64,000 nucleotides of DNA. It comes from Pontibacter pudoricolor (lineage in GTDB: Bacteria > Bacteroidota > Bacteroidia > Cytophagales > Hymenobacteraceae). Positions 36,155-45,272 of this stretch are shown here, in pieces. How positions within the stretch are numbered: position 1 is the first letter of the stretch; each line of letters opens with the position of its first letter. A model generated the notes under the pieces. The model had not been told where the DNA came from, searched no databases, and worked only from the letters and a program-made list of their open reading frames with translations. A program made the translations under genes and the position numbers. Location of the stretch: assembly GCF_010092985.1 (NCBI RefSeq), contig NZ_CP048106.1:2914001-2978000 (forward strand). The letters are read 5' to 3'.

Positions 36155-38761
36155 ATGATAAATACGCTGATCGGCGATATAGGCCACCTAAGTGTAATAA
36201 TTGCTTTTGTGGCAGCTATCGTGGCTTCTTACGCATACTTTATGGCTTCGCGTTCTTCTATAGATGCCGAAGCAATTGCCAAATGGCGTCGCTTTGCCCG
36301 TGTCGCCTTTTATGTGCACTCTGCGGCAGTATTGTTAGTGATATTTGCGCTGTTTAACATTATTTACGAGCACCGTTACGAGTATTACTACGCCTGGAGC
36401 CACTCATCCAATCACCTGCCGGTTCACTTCATGATCTCCTGTTTCTGGGAAGGCCAGGAAGGCTCGTTCCTGCTCTGGATATTCTGGCATGTAGTACTTG
36501 GTATCGTATTGCTGAACACAGGTAAAAAGTACAAAGAATGGGAAGCACCGGTTATGGCCATGTTCTCGTTCGTACAGCTTTTCCTTACATCTATGATCCT
36601 GGGGGTGGTAATCGGTGATTTGAAGATCGGTTCTTCACCATTTATCCTGATGCGCGATTTTATGCCGGATACTCCTGTATTCGCCATGGACCCGAACTAT
36701 AAACCAGAAGATGGTACCGGCCTTAACCCACTTTTACAGAACTACTGGATGGTAATTCACCCTCCTACCCTGTTCCTGGGTTTTGCTGCTACACTGGTTC
36801 CGTTTGCCTTTGCAATGGCCGGCTTATGGAAAAATAAGTTTGGCGAGTGGGTACGTCCTGCACTGCCTTGGGCGCACTTTGCTGCCGTATCATTAGGTAT
36901 AGGTACGGTTATGGGCGCTTACTGGGCCTATGAGACACTTAACTTTGGTGGTTACTGGAACTGGGACCCTGTAGAAAATGCCGTGTACATCCCGTGGTTG
37001 GTATTGGTTGGCGCAATTCATACAATGGTTGCTTACCGACGTGGCAAGCAAGGGCTTAAGGCCTCTTATTTACTGATCATCGCGTCCTTTATCCTAATCC
37101 TGTATGCTACTTTCCTGACCCGAAGCGGTATTTTAGGAAATGCCTCGGTTCACTCTTTCACTGACTTAGGCCTTTCCGGTCAGCTGTTCACGTACCTTGC
37201 TGTTTTTGCAGTGCTGGCTGTTGCGCTTCTGATCTACAAATGGAAACACATCCCAACAACTGAGAAAGAGCTGACAACTTATAGCGGAGAATTCTGGATT
37301 TTTATAGGAGCTGCGGTACTTTGCCTTGCTGGTTTCCAGGTGCTTGCAACCACATCTATCCCGGTTTACAATTCCTTCCTGGGCTTTATTGGCATAGAGT
37401 CAAATGCTGCACTTCCTGCTGACCAGATTGAGCACTATACCAAGTTCCAGCTATGGGCCGGGGTGCTGATAGCGGTACTTACAGGTATAGGCCAGCTGAT
37501 ATGGTGGCGCAAAGCCGATAAGAAAAGTTTTAGTGATGCGATCACCATGCCGCTAATGCTTACGTTACTGTTTGCCAGCCTTGTTATCATTCTTTCTAAT
37601 AAGTTCGATGTATTCGACTTTAAACTCGATAACCCGGTTTACATTACACTTTTCGTTACCTCGTTGTTTGCGGTATTCGCTAACCTCAGCATTATCCTTA
37701 GCCTGCTGCATAAGAAAGTAACACTCTCCGGTGGAGCTGTATCACATATTGGTATTGCTTTAATGTTGCTGGGCATCCTGTTCTCATCTGGTTATTCTAA
37801 CATCATTTCCGGCAACACATCGGGTATGTTATACTCACGTGAGTTCCCGGACGAGATTAACCGCGATAACGTGTTACTGTGGCGCAACACCACTACCGAC
37901 ATGGACAAGTATAGTGTAAGCTACCGCGGCCAGTTCCTGGAAGTAGAAGGCGTGCCTGAATATGTGAACAAGGAAATTCTTTTCAGAACAGCTGATGAGT
38001 ACACTGCTATTGCCCGTGCCGATATTAAAGTAAATGATAAACTATACTTTAAGACAGGCGACACGCTGGAGCTTCCGACTCCGGAAAACACTTACTACCA
38101 GGTAGAGTATAAAAACCGCGAAACGCAGGAAGCCTTTGTACTTTACCCGCGTGCTCAGGTAAACCCTAACATGGGTCTGCTGGCATCTCCTGACATTAAA
38201 GCTTCTGTTACCAAGGACCTGTACACGCACGTTTCTTCTGTGCCGGACCCTAACGAAGAGAAGGAATGGAGCGAGCTGCAGGAATATACTGTTACAATGG
38301 GCGACACTATCATTCTGAACGATTATGTGGCCATCTTTAACGGGGTTGAAGTTATTAAAGAAGTACCTGGCGTACCTTTAAAAGAAGGCGATGTAGCCGT
38401 ACAGGCCGATATGAAGATCATGGGTGAGAAGAAAACCTATCATGCACATCCGCTGCTGATCTTTAAAGAAGGTATGGCTGGTTATTATCCTGAAATTATT
38501 GAGGACCTTGGCCTGCGCATCACGTTCCTGAACGTAGACCCGACGAAAGAAGAATTTAAGATAGGTGTTAACACCACGCAGAAGGACTACATCATCCTGA
38601 AAGCAATGGAGAAACCTTTCGTAAGCATTCTCTGGATCGGTACTATTGTAATGTCCATTGGTTTTATAATGGCCATTACCCGCCGTAACCAGGAAGGTGG
38701 CAGCAGTAACAAACCGAAAGCGAAACATGCCAGAAAAGCTGAGAAAGCACAGGTGGCGTAG
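36155..38761 (+). CDS. ccmF: Cytochrome c haem lyase CcmF
   Basis: An 868-residue polytopic membrane protein (about 14 hydrophobic segments) that attaches haem from CcmE to apocytochrome c. The WWD domain reads GGYWNWDPVENAVYIPWL (near 267). NYWMVIHPPTLFLGF carries a conserved periplasmic histidine. GNASVHSFTDLG follows. A periplasmic soluble region (about 555-830) precedes the last TM helix, and a Lys-rich tail ends the chain. The C-terminal soluble part is longer than in E. coli (647 residues), as usual in Bacteroidota. Confidence 0.93.
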   Translation: MINTLIGDIGHLSVIIAFVAAIVASYAYFMASRSSIDAEAIAKWRRFARVAFYVHSAAVLLVIFALFNIIYEHRYEYYYAWSHSSNHLPVHFMISCFWEGQEGSFLLWIFWHVVLGIVLLNTGKKYKEWEAPVMAMFSFVQLFLTSMILGVVIGDLKIGSSPFILMRDFMPDTPVFAMDPNYKPEDGTGLNPLLQNYWMVIHPPTLFLGFAATLVPFAFAMAGLWKNKFGEWVRPALPWAHFAAVSLGIGTVMGAYWAYETLNFGGYWNWDPVENAVYIPWLVLVGAIHTMVAYRRGKQGLKASYLLIIASFILILYATFLTRSGILGNASVHSFTDLGLSGQLFTYLAVFAVLAVALLIYKWKHIPTTEKELTTYSGEFWIFIGAAVLCLAGFQVLATTSIPVYNSFLGFIGIESNAALPADQIEHYTKFQLWAGVLIAVLTGIGQLIWWRKADKKSFSDAITMPLMLTLLFASLVIILSNKFDVFDFKLDNPVYITLFVTSLFAVFANLSIILSLLHKKVTLSGGAVSHIGIALMLLGILFSSGYSNIISGNTSGMLYSREFPDEINRDNVLLWRNTTTDMDKYSVSYRGQFLEVEGVPEYVNKEILFRTADEYTAIARADIKVNDKLYFKTGDTLELPTPENTYYQVEYKNRETQEAFVLYPRAQVNPNMGLLASPDIKASVTKDLYTHVSSVPDPNEEKEWSELQEYTVTMGDTIILNDYVAIFNGVEVIKEVPGVPLKEGDVAVQADMKIMGEKKTYHAHPLLIFKEGMAGYYPEIIEDLGLRITFLNVDPTKEEFKIGVNTTQKDYIILKAMEKPFVSILWIGTIVMSIGFIMAITRRNQEGGSSNKPKAKHARKAEKAQVA

Positions 38762-38777
38762 CATAGACTAAATAGCG

Positions 38778-38830
38778 AACTATAAAACAGAAAGCAGGCT
38801 TGTTTCAGGCCTGCTTTCTGTTTTATAGTT
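38778..38830. terminator. Long palindromic terminator of the ccm operon
   Basis: Arms of 22 bases are perfectly complementary: 38778-38799 and 38809-38830. The outer 14 bases, CTATAAAACAGAAA, are shared with the palindrome at 11395-11444. Confidence 0.88.
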
Positions 38831-38893
38831 ACAATGCTTTCATAAGTGATATAGAAACTTCATGTTATATAAGAAGTAGTATATTCGCATTAT

Positions 38894-40039
38894 ATGGCGA
38901 TTCGATTCATAGCGGTATTAAAGCGTAAATTAAACAGCGCCTTTTATGTGGCTCTGAGGGTTGTTAACTACTACCCCTATTACACATACCTGCATGGGCG
39001 AGGGCAAAAAATAAACCTGACTCCGGAATATGAATTAGAATTTACGGAACAGGAAAAAGCATTTTTAAAGACCTGCGCAGCTTCTTATAATTATTTCGAA
39101 TCAGATTATGCGCTGGGCCATCGTCAGAAAGAACTATCGTTGTACAAGCTTAAAGATGTTACCTATCTGAGCAACACAGGCGTTATAAAAATGGGTGATA
39201 AACTTATAGTTGAATCCGGCTTAAGCGTAGACCGCCTTACAAGATCAAAAGCGTTCCGTGATTTTACCGTGATGCTGCCACATAGCTATAAGAGAGGGAT
39301 TTACACGACGATACAGCACAGCCATTGGGCTGATAACAATATTTCGCTCTGGTTTATTGACAGTTTACCAAGAGCGTACATACTCGCCAATACAATTAAA
39401 GAACCGGCAACCTTACTGATGTGGAAAGGAGCGGCTGCATACCAGAAACAAACCTTAGAATATTTACTAAAAGACCATCCGCATATCAGGATCAAGTATA
39501 TCAGCAAACACCACAGGATAAAGATCTCAAACTTTTATCTACCGTCTTTTATCACAGCATCGTTTAGCGGGTATATGCCGCCTGAGGTTAGCAATTGGCT
39601 TAGGGAAGGGGTCTGGAACAGCTTCAATATTATCAGAACTAACCCAAAGCAACGGATTTATGTGAGTCGCTCGAAAGCGAGGTTCCGGCGTGTGATAAAT
39701 GAACAGGAGCTGATACCAGTTCTGGAAAAGTATGGCTTTAAAATCGTCTGGTCAGAAGATCTTAGCTATAAAGACCAGGTTCAGCTGTTTTATGATGCGG
39801 AAGCTATAGTTTCGCCACATGGTGCAGGTTTAACCAATTTACTATTTGCTGAGAAAAGTAAAGTAGTGGAATTGCATCCGGCTAAAATAATGAAAGGCCG
39901 TTATATGCTCTTGTGTAAAGGTCTTGGATTTGAGTATACTCCGATTATCGGCTCGCCCGGTGATGATATAGAAGACTTTGTTGTACCAATTGAGGAGCTG
40001 AAAAACTGGCTTCAGAACACTTATCCTTCCAAATTATGA
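38894..40039 (+). CDS. Glycosyltransferase family 61 protein
   Basis: 381 residues. The C-terminal half has the GT61 (DUF563) hallmark: RIYVSRSKARFRRVINEQEL (near 255), then LFYDAEAIVSPHGAGLTNLLF (about 297-317) and KVVELHP. The family transfers sugars such as xylose or GlcNAc in capsule, LPS or exopolysaccharide synthesis; the acceptor here is unknown. The N-terminal third is variable. It overlaps the following gene by four bases (ATGA), so the two are coupled, although no other polysaccharide genes are present. Confidence 0.85.
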   Translation: MAIRFIAVLKRKLNSAFYVALRVVNYYPYYTYLHGRGQKINLTPEYELEFTEQEKAFLKTCAASYNYFESDYALGHRQKELSLYKLKDVTYLSNTGVIKMGDKLIVESGLSVDRLTRSKAFRDFTVMLPHSYKRGIYTTIQHSHWADNNISLWFIDSLPRAYILANTIKEPATLLMWKGAAAYQKQTLEYLLKDHPHIRIKYISKHHRIKISNFYLPSFITASFSGYMPPEVSNWLREGVWNSFNIIRTNPKQRIYVSRSKARFRRVINEQELIPVLEKYGFKIVWSEDLSYKDQVQLFYDAEAIVSPHGAGLTNLLFAEKSKVVELHPAKIMKGRYMLLCKGLGFEYTPIIGSPGDDIEDFVVPIEELKNWLQNTYPSKL

Positions 40040-40836
40040 ACATAGCTATAGTTGGAGCCGGAAATGTGGCGTGGCACCTGGCACAGGCACTGCAAAAAGC
40101 TGGGCATACTATAACCGCCGTGTATAGCCGAAACAAAGCGCATAGCGAAGACCTTACTAAACATCTGCCGAATGCAGTCGCTACGCAGGAGTTAGACCTC
40201 ACAACTATAGTTGCCGATGTTGTATTGATAGCTATTCCGGATGCGGCGCTACCTGGCATAGCCGAACAGATAAAAGTAAAGCCTGAAACTATAGTTGCGC
40301 ATACGTCTGGCTCTCAGCCGTTAGCTGTTTTGTCAACTATAGCCGGGGCAAACTATGGCGTATTTTATCCGTTGCAGACTTTCTCTAAGCATTCGCCTGT
40401 AGATGTGAAGCAGGTTCCTATTTTGATAGAGGGTAACACCGAAGCAACTATAGACCAGTTGGAACACCTTGCGCATACTATAAGCCAGAAGGTAGAACGT
40501 GTAGATTCTGGTAAGCGGAAGCAACTTCACTTAGCAGCCGTATTTGCCTGTAACTTTACAAACCACCTGCTGGGTATCAGCCAGGAGCTGTTACGAAAAG
40601 CTAACCTGCCAACCGATCTGCTGCAGCCCCTTATTCAGGAAACTATAAAAAAGGCAGCTAATCATAACCCGTATGCAGTGCAGACAGGGCCGGCTATCCG
40701 CAACGACCAGAACGTAATTGATGAACACCTGCGTCTGTTACAGCATCAGCCACACTTACAGGCTATTTACCAGGCACTTACACAAGGCATTCAGGCTACT
40801 AAAGGCAACAACTATAGTTCTGATCAGTCGACATAA
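40036..40836 (+). CDS. Rossmann-fold DUF2520 protein
   Basis: A 266-residue dehydrogenase-like protein. The N-terminal Rossmann fold begins MNIAIVGAGNVAWHLAQAL, with the GxGxxA dinucleotide motif. VLIAIPDAAL and VAHTSGSQPLAVL follow, resembling pyrroline-5-carboxylate reductase and ketopantoate reductase folds. The C-terminal half (VDSGKRKQLHLAAVFACNFTNHLLGI) is the DUF2520 helical domain. It is widely conserved in Bacteroidota and Firmicutes without an established reaction. It is translationally coupled to the upstream GT61 gene. Confidence 0.88.
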   Translation: MNIAIVGAGNVAWHLAQALQKAGHTITAVYSRNKAHSEDLTKHLPNAVATQELDLTTIVADVVLIAIPDAALPGIAEQIKVKPETIVAHTSGSQPLAVLSTIAGANYGVFYPLQTFSKHSPVDVKQVPILIEGNTEATIDQLEHLAHTISQKVERVDSGKRKQLHLAAVFACNFTNHLLGISQELLRKANLPTDLLQPLIQETIKKAANHNPYAVQTGPAIRNDQNVIDEHLRLLQHQPHLQAIYQALTQGIQATKGNNYSSDQST

Positions 40837-40876
40837 GTTACCGGCGAACCTTGCCTAAACACAAACCCGTTATAAC

Positions 40877-40907
40877 TTTGATTCGGGAGGCTTGTTTCAT
40901 AACTTTG
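40877..40907 (+). promoter_or_regulatory. Full Bacteroidota promoter of the ferredoxin gene
   Basis: TTTG (40877-40880), then 19 bases, then TAACTTTG (40900-40907): a textbook TTTG-N19-TAnnTTTG arrangement 24 bases before the ATG at 40932. A second TAACTTTG (40873-40880) overlaps the -33 box. Confidence 0.8.
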
Positions 40908-40931
40908 CACTCGCATTACAAGATTAGAAAA

Positions 40932-41261
40932 ATGAAAGTTGTAAATATAACATTTAAGTTCGCAGACGGCTCTCCAGACCAGACGCACCCCGCTGTAGAA
41001 GGCGAATCGGTGCTGGATGTAGCGCTGAATAACGACATAAAACTACAGCATAACTGTGGCGGCGTTTGCGGTTGCAGTACCTGCCATGTGTATGTTGAAG
41101 CCGGCATGGATGACCTTCCTGAAATTTCAGATAAAGAAGAAGATTACATTGACCGCGCCGTAGACCCGCGTATAAACTCAAGACTGGGCTGCCAGTGTGT
41201 GGTACAAGGCAACGAAGACGTTGTTGTAACTATACCGGAGCAGGATTTCCTGGGGCATTAA
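40932..41261 (+). CDS. fdx: Adrenodoxin-type [2Fe-2S] ferredoxin
   Basis: A 109-residue ferredoxin of the ISC type. The cluster motif is CGGVCGCSTCHVYVE (near 41-55), with the fourth cysteine in RLGCQCVV (near 92). ISDKEEDYIDRA is the conserved acidic helix that docks partners. The ATG at 40932 is right because the promoter ends at 40907; the longer frame from 40851 runs through the promoter. The iscX gene is 100 bases downstream, which supports a role in Fe-S cluster assembly or electron delivery. Confidence 0.9.
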   Translation: MKVVNITFKFADGSPDQTHPAVEGESVLDVALNNDIKLQHNCGGVCGCSTCHVYVEAGMDDLPEISDKEEDYIDRAVDPRINSRLGCQCVVQGNEDVVVTIPEQDFLGH

Positions 41262-41361
41262 ACTAAATTGTTCAATAGCTGGATGGTTATATTTTAAGCC
41301 TTGTATAGTTTACAACACGCTTCTGATAAACCCTTCTGCAGTTTAACCATAAATCATTTAA

Positions 41362-41607
41362 ATGATGAATAAGAACTACGAGCCACCAATGACGTGGAGC
41401 GACCACGAAGACATAGCCATGGCACTTTACGAAAAGTTTGGCGATGACTTTAATGAGTCTAAAATATACCGCATCCGTTTTACCGAACTGCTTGACTGGG
41501 TGCTTTCGCTGCCGAATTTTACGGGCACGCGCGAGCAGGCAAACGAAGGCCACCTGGAGCAGATTCAGGCGGCGTGGGTATATGAGTGGCGCGACAACCA
41601 GGATTAG
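41362..41607 (+). CDS. iscX: Fe-S assembly protein IscX
   Basis: 81 residues. The fold signature is clear: MTWSDHEDIAMALYEKFGDD, IRFTELLDWVLSLPNF and NEGHLEQIQAAWVYEW. This acidic adaptor binds IscS and iron in proteobacteria. Here it follows a ferredoxin but no iscS, iscU or hsc genes, so the ISC set is split. A good terminator follows. Confidence 0.92.
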   Translation: MMNKNYEPPMTWSDHEDIAMALYEKFGDDFNESKIYRIRFTELLDWVLSLPNFTGTREQANEGHLEQIQAAWVYEWRDNQD

Positions 41608-41656
41608 CCAAAAACGGTAGCGTCCTACAGAAATATTAAATATTTTCTATACATTT

Positions 41657-41683
41657 AAAGGTTCTTTCACGAGAACCTTTTTT
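41657..41683 (+). terminator. Intrinsic terminator of iscX
   Basis: AAAGGTTCT, TTCACG loop, AGAACCTTTTTTT. Confidence 0.88.
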
Positions 41684-41696
41684 TGTTTTTAGAGCT

Positions 41697-42194
41697 ATGT
41701 CGATCACTCAACCAGACCTTACCCGCATAAACACCTTTATTTTTGATGTAGATGGTGTACTGACAGATGGATTGCTGTATGTTTTTGCTGACGGGGAACA
41801 GGTGCGCGCTTTTAACATTAAAGACGGCTTTGCCATAAAGCATGCCATCCGCCAGGGCTACAGGGTGGCCATTATTTCCGGTAAAAATGAGCCCGGCGTA
41901 CGCAACCGCCTCGAAGACCTGGGCATCGAAGACATCTTTCTCGGGATTGAAGACAAAGTAGACACTTTTGAAGATTACCTGTACATGCAGGGCATTCATC
42001 CGGCAACGGTTGCCTACATGGGCGACGACATGCCGGATTTTGAAGTAATGCAGCGATGCGGTCTGCGCGCCTGTCCTGCCGATGCTGCCGATGATATTAA
42101 AGAGATAAGTACTTACATCGCTACCAGGGATGGTGGCCGCGGAGCTGTAAGGGAGCTTATAGAAAAGATAATGAAGACACAGGATACCTGGTAA
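41697..42194 (+). CDS. kdsC: KDO-8-phosphate phosphatase (HAD family)
   Basis: A 165-residue C0-type HAD phosphatase that releases phosphate from 3-deoxy-D-manno-octulosonate 8-phosphate in LPS inner-core synthesis. Motif I is FIFDVDGVLTDG (about 13-24) with both catalytic aspartates, motif II is VAIISGKN (near 60), motif III involves the lysine in EDKVDTFEDYL, and motif IV is MGDDMPDFEVM (near 106). The length and tetrameric KdsC-type beta hairpin LLYVFADGEQVRAFNIKDG fit KdsC rather than a generic HAD. Confidence 0.92.
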   Translation: MSITQPDLTRINTFIFDVDGVLTDGLLYVFADGEQVRAFNIKDGFAIKHAIRQGYRVAIISGKNEPGVRNRLEDLGIEDIFLGIEDKVDTFEDYLYMQGIHPATVAYMGDDMPDFEVMQRCGLRACPADAADDIKEISTYIATRDGGRGAVRELIEKIMKTQDTW

Positions 42195-42312
42195 CTATTT
42201 ACTTATACTTTTCTTATATTTTTAAGCAAATTTTTTATTATACCCACTTGCATATATATTTAATTCTAATATCTTTACCGTAATTTATTTTTATTACAAT
42301 AATTAATTCTTT

Positions 42313-42507
42313 ATGAAAACAGGAAAAGTAAAGTTTTTTATTGAGTCTAAAGGTTTCGGTTTCATTACTGAAGACGAAACAAATGAGGATTTTTTTGTGC
42401 ACATCACAGGCCTTAACGGTCTGCAGATTCAGCAGAACGACCGCGTAACGTTCGACACGCAGGAAGGCAAAAAAGGAATCAATGCTGTAAACGTGAAAAG
42501 AATCTAA
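42313..42507 (+). CDS. Cold-shock domain protein
   Basis: A 64-residue single cold-shock domain that binds single-stranded RNA or DNA. RNP1 is KGFGFI (about 14-19) and RNP2 is FFVHITG (about 28-34). The aromatic face is intact. The long AT-rich leader (42195-42312) is typical of csp messages, though I see no defined thermosensor. A terminator follows at 42536. Confidence 0.93.
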   Translation: MKTGKVKFFIESKGFGFITEDETNEDFFVHITGLNGLQIQQNDRVTFDTQEGKKGINAVNVKRI

Positions 42508-42535
42508 CCCAGATATACTTCTTTACAGTTACGGA

Positions 42536-42564
42536 AAAAGCCCCTCCTTACAGGGGCTTTTTTT
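42536..42564 (+). terminator. Intrinsic terminator of the csp gene
   Basis: AAAAGCCCCT, CCTTAC loop, AGGGGCTTTTTTTAT. Confidence 0.9.
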
Positions 42565-42639
42565 ATGGCTGAACTATAAGTTTGCGTCTGAGCTGTTACT
42601 GGTCTAACTTTACTATCTCGGATTTTATATAAACCAACT

Positions 42640-43485
42640 GTGAAGGCATTTTTACACCTCATCCGTTTCCCAAACCTTGTGCTCATCGTGCTGAGCCAGG
42701 CACTGGCGCAGGCCTGTCTGCTTTCGCGGGGCATTGTCTGGGAAAAAGTACTTGAGCCTTCGTTTGGGTTACTGACCTTCTCTACCGTGCTTATAGCTGC
42801 TGCCGGCTATATCATTAACGATTATTACGATGTAAAGATAGATGCCATTAATAAGCCCGAACGCCTGGTGGTTGGCACTGTTATCCGGAGAAGGCGGGCT
42901 ATGTTTGCGCATCTTGTCTTGTCGTTTCTGGGTATAGCGATCGGCTTCTGGCTTTATATCCCTATCGGGCTGATAAATACAGGTGCTGTGTTTTTACTTT
43001 GGGGTTATTCGGCCCGCCTCAAAAAGCTACCGTTAATCGGCAATATCACTATTGCCCTACTTTCGGCTACTATGTTGCTGGTGGTAGCTGTTTATAACGA
43101 CAGCCTTAACCGGATAACACTCGGCTATGCCTTGTTTGCATTTCTTATATCACTGATACGCGAGGTAATAAAAGATATGGAAGACATGAAAGGGGATGCC
43201 TCTTTTGAGTGCCGTACGTTGCCTATTGTGCTTGGCATCCGGAATGCAAAACTGGTGCTTTATCCTATAATTGCTGCTTTCCTGGCTTTTGCCGTTATAG
43301 TTGCCCTGCACAGCCGTACCTCGCCCGCATTTGATATTTACATGCTGGCACTTGTTTTAATACCGGCTATCTGGCTAACTATAAAACTAACCCGTGCCGA
43401 CCGCAAACGTGACTTTACCTACCTTAGCAACCTGAACAAGTTTATTATGCTAACCGGTATTCTTTCGATGCTGCTGGTCGGATAA
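42640..43485 (+). CDS. UbiA-family prenyltransferase (GGGP geranylgeranyltransferase-like)
   Basis: A 281-residue polytopic membrane enzyme. The first aspartate-rich motif is NDYYDVKIDAINKPERLVVG (near 61-80) and the second is IREVIKDMEDMKGD (near 176-189), both needed for prenyl-pyrophosphate and Mg binding. The overall type matches the group annotated as digeranylgeranylglyceryl-phosphate synthase-like in Bacteroidota; the real acceptor in these bacteria is uncertain. It starts at a GTG (42640) giving MKAFLHLIRFPN. Confidence 0.85.
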   Translation: MKAFLHLIRFPNLVLIVLSQALAQACLLSRGIVWEKVLEPSFGLLTFSTVLIAAAGYIINDYYDVKIDAINKPERLVVGTVIRRRRAMFAHLVLSFLGIAIGFWLYIPIGLINTGAVFLLWGYSARLKKLPLIGNITIALLSATMLLVVAVYNDSLNRITLGYALFAFLISLIREVIKDMEDMKGDASFECRTLPIVLGIRNAKLVLYPIIAAFLAFAVIVALHSRTSPAFDIYMLALVLIPAIWLTIKLTRADRKRDFTYLSNLNKFIMLTGILSMLLVG

Positions 43486-43625
43486 CAGACTCACGATTAT
43501 ATACTTGCACAAAACATGTTGCTTCCCTACACTGTACAAGCCTGAAGCAATTACTTAAACTATAGTCGCTACTTTTACACCTGATTGCGCATAAATAAAG
43601 TATAAATAGTTTAAACCGTGGGTAC

Positions 43626-44132
43626 ATGATACATAAAACTACAACGGCAAACGAATTCAGAGATCTGGTTGCCTCGCCAGCTAAGTTTCGCCTGTTCATG
43701 CTTGCAAAATTACCAATGGCCTATATGGCAGACCTGCGGGTAAAAGCCTTAACCGATGAGCGCGCCACCGTAACTATACCATACAAATACCTCAACAAAA
43801 ATCCCTTTAACTCTATTTATTTTGCCTGTCTGAGCATGGCTGCCGAGCTTTCTACGGGCGTGTTATGTATGATGCACACGTATAAAGCCGACCCTATTGT
43901 GTCGATGCTGGTGGTGCACATGGATGCGGATTTTACTAAAAAGGCTGTGGGCAAGATAACTTTTATGTGCGAAGACGGCAGGCGCATACAGCAGGCCGCC
44001 GAACAAACCAAACTAACCGGCGAAGGCATTACCATAACAGCCACAACTATAGGCATGGACGAACAAGGGGACCAGGTAGCGGAGTTCAGGTTTACGTGGT
44101 CGCTGAAGGCTAAAAGCAAACTGCTTGCCTAG
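43626..44132 (+). CDS. DUF4442 hotdog-fold thioesterase-like protein
   Basis: 168 residues with the DUF4442 pattern. ATVTIPYKYLNKNPFNSIYFACLSMAAELSTG (about 48-80) aligns with the long central helix of hotdog thioesterases. The sheet follows with VSMLVVHMDADFTKKAVGKITFMC. The usual catalytic residue position is occupied by the Asn/Glu-containing helix, so activity is plausible but unproven. It is a single gene with no informative neighbours. Confidence 0.78.
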   Translation: MIHKTTTANEFRDLVASPAKFRLFMLAKLPMAYMADLRVKALTDERATVTIPYKYLNKNPFNSIYFACLSMAAELSTGVLCMMHTYKADPIVSMLVVHMDADFTKKAVGKITFMCEDGRRIQQAAEQTKLTGEGITITATTIGMDEQGDQVAEFRFTWSLKAKSKLLA

Positions 44133-44261
44133 CACTCAAACCATACACCCTGTCATGTAGTTGAGTGCTGTTTTGCAGACTATAGACTACACGCTATATT
44201 TAAATCTCTCATTCCCTTTATTTTATAGTTATATTGCTAACTATAACAAACCTTATAAACC

Positions 44262-44474
44262 ATGAAAAAGTATTTATTCGCTTTTATATTATTTGCAGTA
44301 ATTGCGTCGGGCTGCAATAACGCCACTGACACGCAGGATACCGCAACAGAGACTATAGTTAATGAGCCGGAAACTGCTCCTGCCGATTCTGTAAACACAA
44401 CTGAGATAGATAATACTACTGTTGAGATTGAAGCAGCATCGGAAGAGGTAGACTCATTGTTAAACGACATTTAA
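44262..44474 (+). CDS. Small acidic lipoprotein
   Basis: 70 residues. The signal peptide MKKYLFAFILFAVIASGC has its lipid cysteine at residue 18. The mature chain is only about 52 residues, Thr/Glu/Asp-rich, with no fold I recognise. It lies 12 bases ahead of the next exported protein and is probably cotranscribed with it. It may be a small envelope or stress lipoprotein (inference). Confidence 0.7.
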   Translation: MKKYLFAFILFAVIASGCNNATDTQDTATETIVNEPETAPADSVNTTEIDNTTVEIEAASEEVDSLLNDI

Positions 44475-44486
44475 ATTATAGTTACC

Positions 44487-45098
44487 ATGAAAAATATAAC
44501 CCGCCATATAAGTTTAGCCTTAACTATCGGCATTTCTGTTTTAACTACAGACTTGGCACTGGCGCAGCAAGGCAAAGGCCATAAAAAAGAAGAGGAGCAG
44601 ACAACACAGCAGAAAGGCAGAGCTGACCAGGATAAGGAAAAAGAACATAGCAACAGACCTGCCAACCCGAGAGAAAGAGCAGCGAAGAGAAGAGCCGAAG
44701 CAAAGGCAAATGCGCAGCATAACAAAGCTGAGGAAAAGTCTGCGAAAGGAAACAATGGCAAAGACAAAGCGAACAACGGCAACGCATACGGAAAGAACAA
44801 AGGCGAACTAAGTGGCCGCGAATTTGGCCAGGCAAGAGCCGCAGCTGCCCGGTTGAGCAACGAGGAAAAGCAGGAAAAACTAAACAAAGTTGTAACGGAA
44901 GGCGACGAGAAAGTAACCGAAGCCAGAGGCAGAGTAGCACGTGCTCTGGAAGAGCTGGAACGCAACCGCAAAGCCAACACTATTTCAGACGCTGAATACA
45001 ATGAGCGCAAAGCCAAAATTACCCGCGTTGAAAAAGCGATACAGGTACTGGAAGAAAAAGTAAGGGACGGAAAACAGCTGGTGATAACGATAGAATAG
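44487..45098 (+). CDS. Exported highly charged coiled-coil protein
   Basis: 203 residues. A signal peptide (about 1-27, ending LALAQ) precedes a Lys/Glu/Asn/Ala-rich low-complexity region (28-115). A predicted helical, heptad-like C-terminus follows (about 125-200: EKLNKVVTEGDEKVTEARGRVARALEELERN). I do not recognise it. The large frame on the opposite strand (44471-45016) is a shadow of this biased composition. It ends at a strong terminator and forms a pair with the upstream lipoprotein. Confidence 0.68.
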   Translation: MKNITRHISLALTIGISVLTTDLALAQQGKGHKKEEEQTTQQKGRADQDKEKEHSNRPANPRERAAKRRAEAKANAQHNKAEEKSAKGNNGKDKANNGNAYGKNKGELSGREFGQARAAAARLSNEEKQEKLNKVVTEGDEKVTEARGRVARALEELERNRKANTISDAEYNERKAKITRVEKAIQVLEEKVRDGKQLVITIE

Positions 45099-45117
45099 GT
45101 TTAAACCAACTATAGCT

Positions 45118-45156
45118 AAAAGCCTGTAACAAATTTATGCTGTTACAGGCTTTTTT
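45118..45156 (+). terminator. Intrinsic terminator
   Basis: AAAAGCCTGTAACA (45118-45131) pairs with TGTTACAGGCTTTTTT (45141-45156). Confidence 0.9.
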
Positions 45157-45272
45157 ATGCACTAAATAGTATATAGTTTAAAAAATATTATAACTTTATA
45201 ACTATTATTTTTAAACTATCCGTATTATAGTTCAATAAAACACAAATATCTACCTACATTAAACAAACTGTT

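Noticed and set aside
44471-45016. 181-codon minus-strand frame rich in Ser/Leu/Phe
   Set aside because: A shadow of the Lys/Glu/Ala-rich exported protein on the plus strand, which has a signal peptide, terminator and partner gene.
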